A DNA stretch of 64,000 bases, taken from contig NZ_CP018800.1 in the NCBI RefSeq assembly GCF_002795825.1, positions 2,168,001-2,232,000 of the forward strand, in the 5' to 3' direction. How positions within the stretch are numbered: position 1 is the first letter of the stretch; the number at the start of each line of letters is the position of its first letter. The notes beneath the pieces are model-generated. The model searched no databases and was not told the DNA's origin. It saw nothing but the letters and a program-made list of their open reading frames with translations. A program made the position numbers and the translations under genes. This DNA is from Mariprofundus ferrinatatus. Its GTDB lineage: Bacteria > Pseudomonadota > Zetaproteobacteria > Mariprofundales > Mariprofundaceae. This document shows, piece by piece, positions 55,970-64,000 of the stretch.

Positions 55970-57127
55970 TCAGCGCCGACACCAGCCTTTCGGGTTTACG
56001 GCTTTCCCGCGATCCCTTATTTCAAAATAGACCGCAACGCTGTTGATCCAGCCCGTGCTCCCCGCCTCGGCAATCGTCTCATTCTCTTCCACCCAGTCTC
56101 CCAACTGCTTGTAGAGCACATCATTATGGGCATAAACCCCGAGGATACCGTCGCCGTAGTCAATAATCGTCATCAGTCCGAATCCACCAAACCAGTCGGC
56201 ATAACGCACCTGTCCGGATGCCATGGCCTTCACTCCATGCGCACTCGAATTCGGCCTGAGCTGAACGCCCTGCAATTCTGGCATCGAGGGGCTGGGACGA
56301 GAGCCAAAGCTTGCAACGATCTTGCCTGTAACAGGCCACTTCAAATGCCCCTTACGCTTGCGAATCTTCTGCTCTAAAGCGGACTTATCCGTGGCAAGCA
56401 GCCCTTCACTCATGTTATCGAGCAGCCTGAGCAACGCCTTCTCCTCGCGCGCCAGCTGCTGGTCACGCTTTTTCTTGGAGACAACATCACCGCGTATCCG
56501 ATCAAGCATGGCACGTTTATCGTGCACCCTTCCGGCAAGCTCCTGCTCACTTTTCTGCTTCTCCCTGCGTAAAGCATCAAGCCGCTCACGCTCCTCCAGC
56601 AGCTCGACCTCAACGCGCTCCAGATCCTGCACAGATTGAAGGTATGCAAGGCGATCCTGCTCCTGAGAATTCATAACCCGGTTCAACAGATATCTGCGGT
56701 GTGGAATATCACTGACCGGCACGCCGGTAAAGATACCCATCCACTCAGATGCACGACTACTGCGCTGCCATGCTGCAGCACTCTCATCTAGCATCTGTTT
56801 CTTCAGCTGTTTGATTCGTGACTGCAGCTGATCCCGCTCCCGATTCAGCCTGGCCAGACGTATGTCCGCCTCTTTTACCTGCTTTCTTGCTGCGCCGGTT
56901 GCCTTGCGTGCAGAGATCAGGCCTGAGTCGAGCTTGCGAAGTTCACGCCCGATATCGCCCATCTGTCCTTCAAGTTGGCTGCGCACCTTGGCCAGGCGCT
57001 GTCGTTCAGCCTTGATTTTTTCAATTTTCCCCTGGGTGTCCGTCTCTGCAGCAACTATCCCTGGCAGACCCCACGACAGCATGAGCAGCAGCAAAAGAGA
57101 AGAGATATACCGCAAAAGAGTGCTCAT
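55970..57127 (-). CDS. envC: EnvC-like murein hydrolase activator
   Basis: The protein has 385 residues from ATG 57127, with a signal peptide (about 1-28, ending GIVAA). Long coiled coils fill about 30-250, followed by a LytM/M23 domain (about 275-380). The usual zinc ligands are incomplete: SSAHGVKAMASG replaces the HxxxD motif, although VYAHNDVLYKQLGDWV is retained. This is as in EnvC, which activates amidases without peptidase activity of its own. It overlaps rlmH by 4 bases. Confidence 0.9.
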   Translation of the reverse strand: MSTLLRYISSLLLLLMLSWGLPGIVAAETDTQGKIEKIKAERQRLAKVRSQLEGQMGDIGRELRKLDSGLISARKATGAARKQVKEADIRLARLNRERDQLQSRIKQLKKQMLDESAAAWQRSSRASEWMGIFTGVPVSDIPHRRYLLNRVMNSQEQDRLAYLQSVQDLERVEVELLEERERLDALRREKQKSEQELAGRVHDKRAMLDRIRGDVVSKKKRDQQLAREEKALLRLLDNMSEGLLATDKSALEQKIRKRKGHLKWPVTGKIVASFGSRPSPSMPELQGVQLRPNSSAHGVKAMASGQVRYADWFGGFGLMTIIDYGDGILGVYAHNDVLYKQLGDWVEENETIAEAGSTGWINSVAVYFEIRDRGKAVNPKGWCRR

Positions 57128-57573
57128 ACGCGATGATAAGGGTGTCCCTGAATAATGGTAAATGCCCGATAGAGCTGCTCCAGCACCACCGCCCGCACCA
57201 GCTGGTGCGGCAGGGTAAGCCTGGAGAGGCTCCAGCATGCACCAGCAGCTCTGCGCACCTCATCGGCAACACCGTCAGCACCGCCAATCACAAAATCCAG
57301 CTGAGCATCACCCGCCAGCGAGCCCAGATGCCCCGCCCACTGTTTACTGCCGTTGAGCAGGCCTCGCTCATCGAACAGCACAAAGCCGCTGCCGGCGTGC
57401 TTGAGGATCTGCTTGGCCTCCTCCTGTTTACGCTGGGAGACCTGTTTGCCCCGGCCTTCAGGCAACTCGATGACCTGACAGGCTGCAAACGGTTTAAGGC
57501 GTTCAAGAAAGCGCGCCTCGAACTCGGAGAGTTCGCGCGATCCACGCCCAATCACCAGCAGCCTGAGCTTCAC
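57124..57573 (-). CDS. rlmH: 23S rRNA (pseudouridine1915-N3)-methyltransferase
   Basis: This 149-residue SPOUT-fold enzyme modifies helix 69. The SAM site FVIGGADGVADEVRRAAG and the C-terminal QLVRAVVLEQLYRAFTIIQGHPYHR are characteristic. It lies between rsfS and envC with 4-base overlaps on both sides. Confidence 0.97.
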   Translation of the reverse strand: MKLRLLVIGRGSRELSEFEARFLERLKPFAACQVIELPEGRGKQVSQRKQEEAKQILKHAGSGFVLFDERGLLNGSKQWAGHLGSLAGDAQLDFVIGGADGVADEVRRAAGACWSLSRLTLPHQLVRAVVLEQLYRAFTIIQGHPYHRV

Positions 57574-57941
57574 GATGCGCTGTCCGACTCCTTATGGGGC
57601 ACACGCCAGAGCCGCTCGAGCTGGAAACTCTCGCGAACCTCGGGAAGGAAGAGGTGAACCACAATGTCGCCCAGATCAACCAGCAACCACTCCATCGCCT
57701 CCAGCCCCTCTACCTTGGCAGCGAGCCCGTACTGATGCGCCACCTCAGACACCGACTGAGAGAGCGCTTTGATCTGGCGATCAGAACGGCCACTTGCGAC
57801 GATGAAGCGATCGGTAAAATCGCACCTGCCGTGAACGTCAATCACCAGCACATCCTGTGCCTTCTTATCCTCAAGCGCCTCAACCAGTGCTTCGGTCATC
57901 TGCTCGAATCTTTCACTATCTTTAACTGCTACCTGTGTCAC
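57570..57941 (-). CDS. rsfS: Ribosomal silencing factor RsfS
   Basis: This 123-residue protein blocks subunit joining by binding L14 when nutrients are scarce. Conserved elements are KKAQDVLVIDVHG, FIVASGRSDRQIKAL, and the MEWLLVDLGDIVVHLFLPEVRESFQLERLW end. It overlaps rlmH by 4 bases and follows nadD. Confidence 0.96.
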   Translation of the reverse strand: MTQVAVKDSERFEQMTEALVEALEDKKAQDVLVIDVHGRCDFTDRFIVASGRSDRQIKALSQSVSEVAHQYGLAAKVEGLEAMEWLLVDLGDIVVHLFLPEVRESFQLERLWRVPHKESDSAS

Positions 57942-57964
57942 ATCTTCTCCTTATAGGGATTCCT

Positions 57965-58615
57965 TTACCTGTCCGGGGGAACCCTGTAACTCATCTCAAT
58001 CCTGCTTCTCACCTGCTCAGGCACCCTTCCGAGAAGCGATATTCCCTGCCTCGCATCACTGCGCAACATGGTGGCCGATATATCCGGCAGCGCTACCGGC
58101 AGATAACACCAGTGGCCTGGAGCATTGCGTTCCTGCCACTGCCGTACGTCAACTTGCTGCCAACCTGCATGATCTGGAAGCGCTTCCACATCAAGCCCGG
58201 TTCGGGCAAATACGGCGATATTGCAGAGCTCAAGGTGCGCCGGATATTCGCGCCAGCTTTCGAGACCCGCCCATGCATCGGCACCCAGCATCAGCCATGG
58301 CACAGTGCCGGGGTAACGCTGCTGAAAATCACGCAGGGTTTCCACCGCTGCAACGGGCCTGCCCAGCCTCACTTCCCAGTCAAACACCTGCACTTCCGGC
58401 CTGCTTTTATAAATCTCCTGCAACCAGCCAAGGCGTTTTGCACCATCGGCAAAGCCCGACAACTCTCGGTGCACGGGCTCTGCAGGTATCACCCACACCT
58501 CATCAAGCCCCATCACATTCAGGCCCGCCTCAACAAGTGCCACGTGGCCGTTGTGCGGGGGATCAAACGTTCCGCCAAACAACCCGATATGCCTGAGAAC
58601 AGCATCTGAATTCAT
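57965..58615 (-). CDS. nadD: Nicotinate-mononucleotide adenylyltransferase
   Basis: This 216-residue enzyme makes deamido-NAD+. The nucleotidyltransferase HxGH region is IGLFGGTFDPPHNGHVALVE, and ISATMLRSDARQGISLLGRVPEQV carries the IS(S/A)T-x-x-R motif. It is 23 bases upstream of rsfS. The 145-base gap to proA shows no gene or structure. Confidence 0.96.
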   Translation of the reverse strand: MNSDAVLRHIGLFGGTFDPPHNGHVALVEAGLNVMGLDEVWVIPAEPVHRELSGFADGAKRLGWLQEIYKSRPEVQVFDWEVRLGRPVAAVETLRDFQQRYPGTVPWLMLGADAWAGLESWREYPAHLELCNIAVFARTGLDVEALPDHAGWQQVDVRQWQERNAPGHWCYLPVALPDISATMLRSDARQGISLLGRVPEQVRSRIEMSYRVPPDR

Positions 58616-58760
58616 CCTGTCTCCCCGGACAATTGAGAGATTGTCAGAGTTTTATTCTGCAGCAAGGCAGGAGGCGAACAGAGCCATAGCGTACTGGCGA
58701 TACGCGAGGATTCGAACACAGCCATAATGCCGCTACAGGACAATAGATGGGTGACCGCTT

Positions 58761-60029
58761 CTATCCTCGAATCTCGCCGTGGCCGAGCACGATCCATTTC
58801 TGTGTTGTCAGCCCTTCAAGGCCAACGGGGCCACGAACATGCAGGCGATCCGTCGAGATCCCGATCTCAGCGCCCAGTCCGTACTCAAAGCCGTCGGCAA
58901 AACGGGTGCTCGCGTTCCACATCACCGAAGAGGAGTCGACCTCCCGCAGAAAGCGATTGCCCGCCTCGTACTCCTCGGTCACGATCGTTTCGGTATGGCC
59001 TGATCCATATGCGTCGATGTGGTCCATGGCCATATCCAGCGAGTCGACAATGCGTACCGAAAGTACCGGGGCAAGATACTCTGTGGCCCAGTCCGCATCG
59101 CTGGCCTCTTTCACACCCATGCCGGCGCAGCGGGCTATCGTCTGTTCACAGCCTCGCACCTCAACACCCTTGTCGAGCATGGCCTGTATCAGCGACTGCA
59201 CCGCATCTGTGGCAACATCCCGATGGATCAGCAATGTTTCCATCGCATTGCAAACGCCATAGCGGTGCGTTTTGGCGTTCAACGCGATATTTCGTGCCAT
59301 TTCCGTATTTGCTGCGGCATCAATATAAACATGACAGATGCCGTCCAGATGCTTAATGACGGGCACGCGCGACTCGGCAGAGACACGCTCGATCAGTGAT
59401 TTGCCGCCGCGTGGAATAATCACATCGACATAGCTATCGCTTCTCAGCAGAGCCCCGACAAGTGCACGGTCGGTCGAATCGACAAGCTGCACAGCATTCT
59501 GAGACAGTCCCTTGTCCACGAGTGCGCGGCGCAGACAGGCGGCAATAGCACGGTTGGAGTGAATCGCTTCCGATCCCCCGCGTAGAATCGCTGCATTGCC
59601 CGATTTCAGACAGAGGCCCGCAGCATCGGCAGTGACATTGGGGCGAGACTCGAAAATAATACCGATCACGCCCAGTGGCACCCGCATATGACCAACCTGA
59701 ATACCGGAGGGGCGATAACGCAGATTGTCGATCGCACCAACCGGATCAGGCAACGCTGCAATCTGCTCCAGCCCTTCAGCCATCGCCTCTACGCGGTCGC
59801 CATTTAGCATCAGACGATCCTTCATTGCGCTATCCAGGCCGTTCTCATCCGCTGCTTTCATATCGAGTGCATTGGCGGCAAGAATTTCGTTCATCTCCCG
59901 GCGCATCACGGCCGCCGCAAGAAGCAGTGCCTCATCTTTGGAGCGGGTATTCGCCATTCGCATCGCCTTGGCTGCATCCTTTGCCTGCCTGCCCAGCTTG
60001 TTCATGATCGATTGTGCATCAGTTTCCAT
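58761..60029 (-). CDS. proA: Gamma-glutamyl phosphate reductase
   Basis: The protein has 422 residues from ATG 60029 (GGGAG 7 bases upstream). It reduces gamma-glutamyl phosphate to the semialdehyde in proline synthesis. The catalytic Cys is in [11 protein letters not shown], and the nucleotide site runs around [21 protein letters not shown]. It follows proB on the minus strand, as is usual. Confidence 0.97.
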   Translation of the reverse strand: METDAQSIMNKLGRQAKDAAKAMRMANTRSKDEALLLAAAVMRREMNEILAANALDMKAADENGLDSAMKDRLMLNGDRVEAMAEGLEQIAALPDPVGAIDNLRYRPSGIQVGHMRVPLGVIGIIFESRPNVTADAAGLCLKSGNAAILRGGSEAIHSNRAIAACLRRALVDKGLSQNAVQLVDSTDRALVGALLRSDSYVDVIIPRGGKSLIERVSAESRVPVIKHLDGICHVYIDAAANTEMARNIALNAKTHRYGVCNAMETLLIHRDVATDAVQSLIQAMLDKGVEVRGCEQTIARCAGMGVKEASDADWATEYLAPVLSVRIVDSLDMAMDHIDAYGSGHTETIVTEEYEAGNRFLREVDSSSVMWNASTRFADGFEYGLGAEIGISTDRLHVRGPVGLEGLTTQKWIVLGHGEIRG

Positions 60030-60073
60030 TCTATTCTCCCACAAAAGGCATTCTGACTGGTGCGCACCGGCAC

Positions 60074-61225
60074 CTATTCAGCTCGCTCCAACTCCTCTCT
60101 GCTTAACACCAGGTTATCGCGATGAATCACCGATGAAAAATCCCGGAATCCAAGTATGGATTCGATCTCGCTGCTGCAGTGACCCATAATCCGGCGCAAC
60201 TCATCAACGGCGTAATTGCAGAGGCCGCGTGCGATCACCGCACCGTCCGGATCTACAATCTCTACGCAGTCGCCCTTATCGAAAATGCCGTTGATATCTT
60301 TCACACCGACCGGAAGGAGACTGCTTCCCTGAGCCACAATCGCCCTGGCCGCACCGGCATCAACATGAATCTCCCCGCGTGGCGAGAGTATCTCCATAAT
60401 CCAGTGTTTACGGCGGGTTTGTCTGTCCACACCACAAAGAAACAGAGTTCCTTCATCCTCTCCAGCCAGAAGCCGGCTAAGTCTTCCATTCTCCTTACCG
60501 CTGATGATGGCTGCTGTAACGCCTCCGGTTGTGGCCACCCGTGCTGCCGAAAGCTTGCTCGCCATTCCGCCTGTGCCGAACGATGATCCGACATCACCAG
60601 CCATTGCAGCATGCTCCTCTCCAAGATGGCCGACGACACCCACACGCTGCGCATCAGGATGCGTGGCTGGATTCTTATCATAGAGACCATCAACATCAGT
60701 CAGCATGACCAGCAGATCAGCATCAACAACCAGACTGACCAGCGCGCCCAGTGAATCATTGTCCCCGAATTTTATTTCTGCCACGACCACCGTGTCGTTC
60801 TCATTAACGATCGGAACGACACCTGCTGAGAAAAGCGTCTCACTGGTATTGCTGGCATTGAGGTATCGGCGACGGTGCCTGAGATCGTCTTTGGTGAGAA
60901 GCATCTGGGCGACAGTCCGTTCGTGCCTGGCAAAGGCCCTGCCGTAAGCATCCATTAATTTGGGTTGCCCAATTGCTGCTGCCGCCTGTTTTTCATGCAC
61001 TGAGAGTGTGCGCTCCAGCCATCCCATCTGCACTCGTCCGAGCGCCACAGCCCCGGAGGTAACAACCACAAGCTGCATGCCCGCGGCGATAAACTCCTCC
61101 AGCTCATCAACAAGGTGATCGATCACATCCTGACGAATGCCGTGCTCAGCATCGGCAAGCAGTGAGCTGCCGATTTTCACCACCACCCGTCGGGCACGCT
61201 TCAGGTCACTTCTCGAACGAATCAT
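60074..61225 (-). CDS. proB: Glutamate 5-kinase
   Basis: The protein has 383 residues: an amino-acid kinase domain (about 1-265; [12 protein letters not shown] at the start, [29 protein letters not shown] and [19 protein letters not shown]) and a C-terminal PUA domain (about 285-370). It makes gamma-glutamyl phosphate, passed to ProA. The start overlaps the obgE 3' end by 20 bases. Confidence 0.97.
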   Translation of the reverse strand: MIRSRSDLKRARRVVVKIGSSLLADAEHGIRQDVIDHLVDELEEFIAAGMQLVVVTSGAVALGRVQMGWLERTLSVHEKQAAAAIGQPKLMDAYGRAFARHERTVAQMLLTKDDLRHRRRYLNASNTSETLFSAGVVPIVNENDTVVVAEIKFGDNDSLGALVSLVVDADLLVMLTDVDGLYDKNPATHPDAQRVGVVGHLGEEHAAMAGDVGSSFGTGGMASKLSAARVATTGGVTAAIISGKENGRLSRLLAGEDEGTLFLCGVDRQTRRKHWIMEILSPRGEIHVDAGAARAIVAQGSSLLPVGVKDINGIFDKGDCVEIVDPDGAVIARGLCNYAVDELRRIMGHCSSEIESILGFRDFSSVIHRDNLVLSREELERAE

Positions 61226-62264
61226 TTATCTCCTCAGCCTCTTCTCTATCCTTCGCTGCCAGCTGCTCACGAAGCTTCAAAACCTGCTCGTATATCCGGT
61301 GCAACAGCTGCTGAACCCCTTCGCCGCTTACAGCCGAGATAAAATAGGCCTCAACACCCATCGTCGCAATCTCTTCCTCAATAGCTGCCCGTTCATCATC
61401 CAGCAGCGCATCGGATTTATTGAACACAAGTAAACGCGGCTTGCTGGTCAGCGCTTCGCCATAGCCCTCCAACTCACCCTGAATCTCGCTGATCTGTTCG
61501 CGAACAGGCTTGCCATCCTCGCATGCAGCATCAACCAGATGCAGCAGAACAGCGGTGCGTTCGATATGTCTCAGAAAGCGGTGCCCCAGCCCCTTGCCTT
61601 CGTGCGCTCCTTCAATCAGCCCGGGAATATCGGCAACCACAAAACCATCACCATCATCCATAAACACCTGTCCCAGCATCGGCTTAATAGTGGTGAATGG
61701 ATAATCAGCAATCTTGGGCCGCGCATTGGAGATGCGGGAAAGAAGCGTGGACTTGCCCGCATTGGGGAGTCCCACAAGACCGACATCGGCCATCAGCTTC
61801 AACTCCAGATAGCGGATGCCTTGCTCACCCTCCCTGCCCGGCTGACAGTAGCGCGGTGCCCGGTTGGTGCTGGTGGCGAAACGGGCATTGCCCATGCCGC
61901 CATCGCCGCCGCGGGCAACAAAGAACTCCTGACCATCGTGTGCCAGATCGGCAAGAATATGGCCATCCTCATCCTTGACGATGGTGCCTACCGGGACCTG
62001 CACAATCACATCATCCCCATACTTGCCGTGACAATCGGATCCCATGCCCTGCTGGCCGTTCTTTGCAACCAGCCGCTTTCGCAAATAGAGCTCCTGCAGG
62101 GTGTTTTTGCTGCCTGAGGCCACAAAGATCACATGGCCACCACGTCCGCCGTCGCCTCCATCAGGGCCACCTTTGGCAACATACTTTTCCCGCCGGAATG
62201 AACTACATCCCTTGCCGCCATTTCCGGCACGAACCTCGACTTTGACTTCATCAATAAAACGCAT
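61206..62264 (-). CDS. obgE: Ribosome-associated GTPase Obg/CgtA
   Basis: This 352-residue GTPase has the Gly-rich N-terminal Obg domain (about 1-158; GNGGKGCSSFRREKYVAKGG) and a G domain with P-loop GLPNAGKSTLLSRIS, switch II VADIPGLIEGAHEGKGLG and specificity motif NKSD. It acts in 50S subunit assembly and stringent control. A TGTAAT hexamer lies 5 bases before the ATG. Confidence 0.97.
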   Translation of the reverse strand: MRFIDEVKVEVRAGNGGKGCSSFRREKYVAKGGPDGGDGGRGGHVIFVASGSKNTLQELYLRKRLVAKNGQQGMGSDCHGKYGDDVIVQVPVGTIVKDEDGHILADLAHDGQEFFVARGGDGGMGNARFATSTNRAPRYCQPGREGEQGIRYLELKLMADVGLVGLPNAGKSTLLSRISNARPKIADYPFTTIKPMLGQVFMDDGDGFVVADIPGLIEGAHEGKGLGHRFLRHIERTAVLLHLVDAACEDGKPVREQISEIQGELEGYGEALTSKPRLLVFNKSDALLDDERAAIEEEIATMGVEAYFISAVSGEGVQQLLHRIYEQVLKLREQLAAKDREEAEEINDSFEK

Positions 62265-62346
62265 GCTGTATTACACCATATTTAACCTGAACCACAAAGA
62301 TATCGGACAACAACTCCGGCGCATTTGCAGTAAAATTTCTCACAAA

Positions 62347-62380
62347 CAAAAAAGGGGGTGCGACAAGCGCACCCCCCTTT
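62347..62380 (-). terminator. Intrinsic terminator after rpmA
   Basis: GGGGGTGCG (62354-62362) and CGCACCCCC (62368-62376) form a 9-bp stem with a 5-base loop. On the minus strand it is followed by a T-run. It separates the ribosomal genes from obgE. Confidence 0.88.
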
Positions 62381-62399
62381 CAACGTTCAGAACCTGCCC

Positions 62400-62648
62400 T
62401 TAGGCAGTGATACGGACAGTCGTACGACCGTTGCTCTTGTAGTACTCGACTTTGCCGTCGGTCAGAGCGAACAGGGTGTAGTCGCGACCACAACCAACAT
62501 TATCGCCCGGGCGGATTTTAGTGCCGCGCTGACGAACAAGGATGTTTCCGGCAATGACTGCTTCACCGCCATATTTTTTCACGCCAAGGCGTTTGGAATT
62601 GGAATCGCGTCCGTTACGACTTGAACCACCAGCTTTCTTATGTGCCAT
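62400..62648 (-). CDS. rpmA: 50S ribosomal protein L27
   Basis: This 82-residue protein begins [20 protein letters not shown] directly, with no N-terminal propeptide. The conserved [11 protein letters not shown]-like stretch ([20 protein letters not shown]) identifies L27, which reaches the peptidyl-transferase centre. It is 3 bases after rplU. Confidence 0.98.
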   Translation of the reverse strand: MAHKKAGGSSRNGRDSNSKRLGVKKYGGEAVIAGNILVRQRGTKIRPGDNVGCGRDYTLFALTDGKVEYYKSNGRTTVRITA

Positions 62649-62651
62649 GGT

Positions 62652-62960
62652 TTACTCCTTGATCTTTTCGATACGCACAGAGGTAAAGCTCTGGCGATGA
62701 CCCTGGGTCAAACGATAGTTTTTACGGCGACGTTTCTTGAAGATAACAACCTTCTGTCCACGGCCGTTCTCGGTCACGACTGCAGTCACCTTGGCCTTGG
62801 CTGCATCTGCGCCTGCCTTGATGGACTCGCCTTCGCCTACCATAAGAACGTCGTCAAAGGTGACTTTCTTGCCAGCTTCGGCATCCAGTTTTTCAACGCG
62901 CAGGATATCGCCTTCCTGAACACGGTACTGTTTGCCACCAGTCTTGATTACAGCGTACAT
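62652..62960 (-). CDS. rplU: 50S ribosomal protein L21
   Basis: This 102-residue protein begins [18 protein letters not shown] and ends with [20 protein letters not shown], both standard for L21. It precedes rpmA as in most bacteria, and follows rpmE by 17 bases. Confidence 0.98.
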   Translation of the reverse strand: MYAVIKTGGKQYRVQEGDILRVEKLDAEAGKKVTFDDVLMVGEGESIKAGADAAKAKVTAVVTENGRGQKVVIFKKRRRKNYRLTQGHRQSFTSVRIEKIKE

Positions 62961-62977
62961 CTAAAACTCCAATAGCC

Positions 62978-63190
62978 TTACGCAGCCTTACCAGGCTTGC
63001 CGTATTTCTTATAGAAGCGCTCAACGCGACCTTCCGTGTCAATGATCTTCTGCTTACCGGTGTAGAACGGGTGGCAGGAAGAGCAGATTTCCACGTGGAT
63101 ATCGCCTTTGGTCGAACGCGTCTCGAATGTGTTGCCGCATGAACAAGTTACCTTGGATGCGAGATATTCTGGATGAATGTCAGCTTTCAC
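62978..63190 (-). CDS. rpmE: 50S ribosomal protein L31 (zinc-binding type)
   Basis: This 70-residue protein starts at GTG 63190, with GGAG 7 bases upstream; no suitable ATG exists. The four zinc Cys/His ligands are visible in CSCGNTFE and [13 protein letters not shown], so it is the C+ form. Its place directly before rplU-rpmA is unusual; L31 genes more often stand alone. Confidence 0.96.
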   Translation of the reverse strand: MKADIHPEYLASKVTCSCGNTFETRSTKGDIHVEICSSCHPFYTGKQKIIDTEGRVERFYKKYGKPGKAA

Positions 63191-63222
63191 GTCATTTCTC
63201 CGTCAATTTTTAAGGGGCGCGA

Positions 63223-63251
63223 TTTCTAGCGTCCTTGCGTCGGTTAATCAA
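63223..63251 (-). promoter_or_regulatory. Candidate sigma70-type promoter for rpmE-rplU-rpmA
   Basis: On the minus strand TTGATT (63246-63251) and TAGAAA (63223-63228) are separated by 17 bases; each matches the consensus at 4 of 6 positions. It lies 33 bases before the rpmE GTG. It is a pattern match only. Confidence 0.35.
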
Positions 63252-63296
63252 GCACTATTACGCAGTTTTTCTCAGATCAGGCAAATTGCACCATTT

Positions 63297-63689
63297 TTAG
63301 ACCTGGCTGGATCTTTCAATCAGTTCAATTGCATATCCATCAGGATCCTTCACAAAGGCGATCACAGTACTGCCGTGCTTCATCGCTCCCGGCTCGCGGG
63401 TGATCAAAGCGCCACTTTCGCGAATCCTATCACAGACGGCATAGATATCATCCACACCAATCGCAACATGCCCAAACCCGTCCCCAAGATCATAGCTTTC
63501 CTTCTCCCAATTATGGGTAAGCTCGATCACTGCGCCTTCCGTTTCATCATCGTAACCGACAAAGGCGAGCGTGAATTTCCCTTCCGGATAATCCTTCTTG
63601 CGCAACAGCCGCATGCCCAGCACACGGGTATAGAAGTCGATGGAGCGCTCCAGATCACCCACCCGGATCATGGCATGCAGAATTCGCAA
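63297..63689 (-). CDS. gloA: Lactoylglutathione lyase (glyoxalase I)
   Basis: This 130-residue protein converts the methylglyoxal-glutathione adduct to lactoylglutathione. It begins [20 protein letters not shown] and includes [30 protein letters not shown] and [14 protein letters not shown], with metal ligands of the glyoxalase I family (His, Glu, His, Glu). The Ni/Co-type length fits. It depends on glutathione, which gshA supplies. Confidence 0.96.
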   Translation of the reverse strand: MRILHAMIRVGDLERSIDFYTRVLGMRLLRKKDYPEGKFTLAFVGYDDETEGAVIELTHNWEKESYDLGDGFGHVAIGVDDIYAVCDRIRESGALITREPGAMKHGSTVIAFVKDPDGYAIELIERSSQV

Positions 63690-63737
63690 TGTGCTCCTCC
63701 TATTAATATATAGATATCAGTCGAATTCATTTGAATC

Positions 63738-64000
63738 CTAAAATGCCATCCCGGAAATCCAGTAGTGCGTAGCGATGGATGCGACATAGCCGAGGAGAAT
63801 CGCCCATGTCCATTTCAGGTGACTGCCGAAGGTATAGATGCCGCGTGCCTGACCCATCAGTGCCACCCCGGCCGCAGATCCAATAGAGAGCAGCGAACCG
63901 CCAACTCCCGCAGTCAGTGTCACCAGCAGCCACTGATTCAACCCCATATCAGGCAGCATGCTAAGTACAGCAAACATCACTGGAATATTGTCGACGATAG
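63738..64000 (-). CDS. nhaD: Na+/H+ antiporter NhaD, C-terminal part (cut by window end)
   Basis: The visible part reads IVDNIPVMFAVLSMLPDMG through GSLLSIGSAAGVALMGQARG to HYWISGMAF. These are hallmark stretches of NhaD-type sodium/proton antiporters, found often in marine and halophilic bacteria. The frame stays open to the window end, so only about the last 86 residues are present. It faces the gloA gene on the same strand with 48 bases between. Confidence 0.9.
   Translation of the reverse strand, partial: IVDNIPVMFAVLSMLPDMGLNQWLLVTLTAGVGGSLLSIGSAAGVALMGQARGIYTFGSHLKWTWAILLGYVASIATHYWISGMAF

Noticed and set aside
1-64000. CRISPR arrays, insertion sequences, integrases, toxin-antitoxin or phage genes
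   Set aside because: No repeat-spacer pattern, transposase, phage structural gene or other defence gene was found; the only tyrosine recombinase is XerC, which is housekeeping.

Overview
The window is a dense, mostly housekeeping stretch of a Gram-negative proteobacterial chromosome. It carries lipoprotein processing (lnt), Lnt/YbeY/PhoH/MiaB, SecA, EnvC/CtpA, XerC and Obg genes, and many outer-membrane and lipoprotein genes. Two features suggest, without proving, a neutrophilic iron oxidiser of the Zetaproteobacteria (Mariprofundus-like): a Cyc2-like outer-membrane cytochrome-porin with codon use resembling that of ribosomal proteins, and a TorF-type porin. The organism name is my inference.

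Layout. 1-4.2 kb: a TorF-family porin and a 10-TM hybrid sensor kinase form a two-gene unit. It lies between two copies of the 3' end of the trhP/yegQ gene. 4.2-6.8 kb: trhP (tRNA hydroxylation) and a membrane-anchored TAXI-type binding protein. 6.9-15.1 kb: a long minus-strand run miaB-phoH-ybeY-corC-lnt-gpsA-smr-DUF2782-(thiE/TPS-like)-sixA, with most genes overlapping by a few bases. 15.2-21 kb: an HDOD regulator, smc, an orphan FetB-type permease and tRNA-Ala(GGC). 21-24.9 kb: trpE-trpG-trpD-trpC. 24.9-33.7 kb: the most distinctive region. Three tandem BamC/DUF3576-like lipoproteins and the Cyc2-like gene lie on the minus strand, and three tandem TPR-sulfotransferase paralogues run divergently from it. 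33.8-38 kb: gshA, a methyltransferase, a VOC protein and a ROK kinase. 37.3-42.6 kb: the one-carbon cluster folD-gcvT-gcvH-gcvPA-gcvPB, with an intrinsic terminator after gcvH. 42.6-50.4 kb: an unknown SpoIIAA-like protein, a lipoprotein, a protoporphyrinogen-oxidase-like flavoprotein, an aminotransferase, then secA-argJ-mutT. 50.4-63.7 kb: mainly minus-strand genes for xerC, a DUF484-GGDEF fusion, DUF502, yibQ-ctpA-envC-rlmH-rsfS-nadD, proA-proB-obgE, rpmA-rplU-rpmE and gloA. The window ends inside an nhaD antiporter gene.

How the genes may work together. The strongest candidate for a new system is the 24.9-33.7 kb locus. A presumably abundant surface cytochrome is flanked by two gene families that are each locally triplicated, one of OM lipoproteins and one of sulfotransferases. 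Other notable points are a Nudix gene that appears to start at CTG overlapping the argJ stop, its usual fusion partner (a TPS-like domain) found as a separate gene 42 kb away, an intact diguanylate cyclase fused to DUF484 beside xerC, and the direct repeats around the porin-kinase pair. No CRISPR array, insertion sequence, integrase or prophage was seen. No gene-free stretch exceeds 300 bases.
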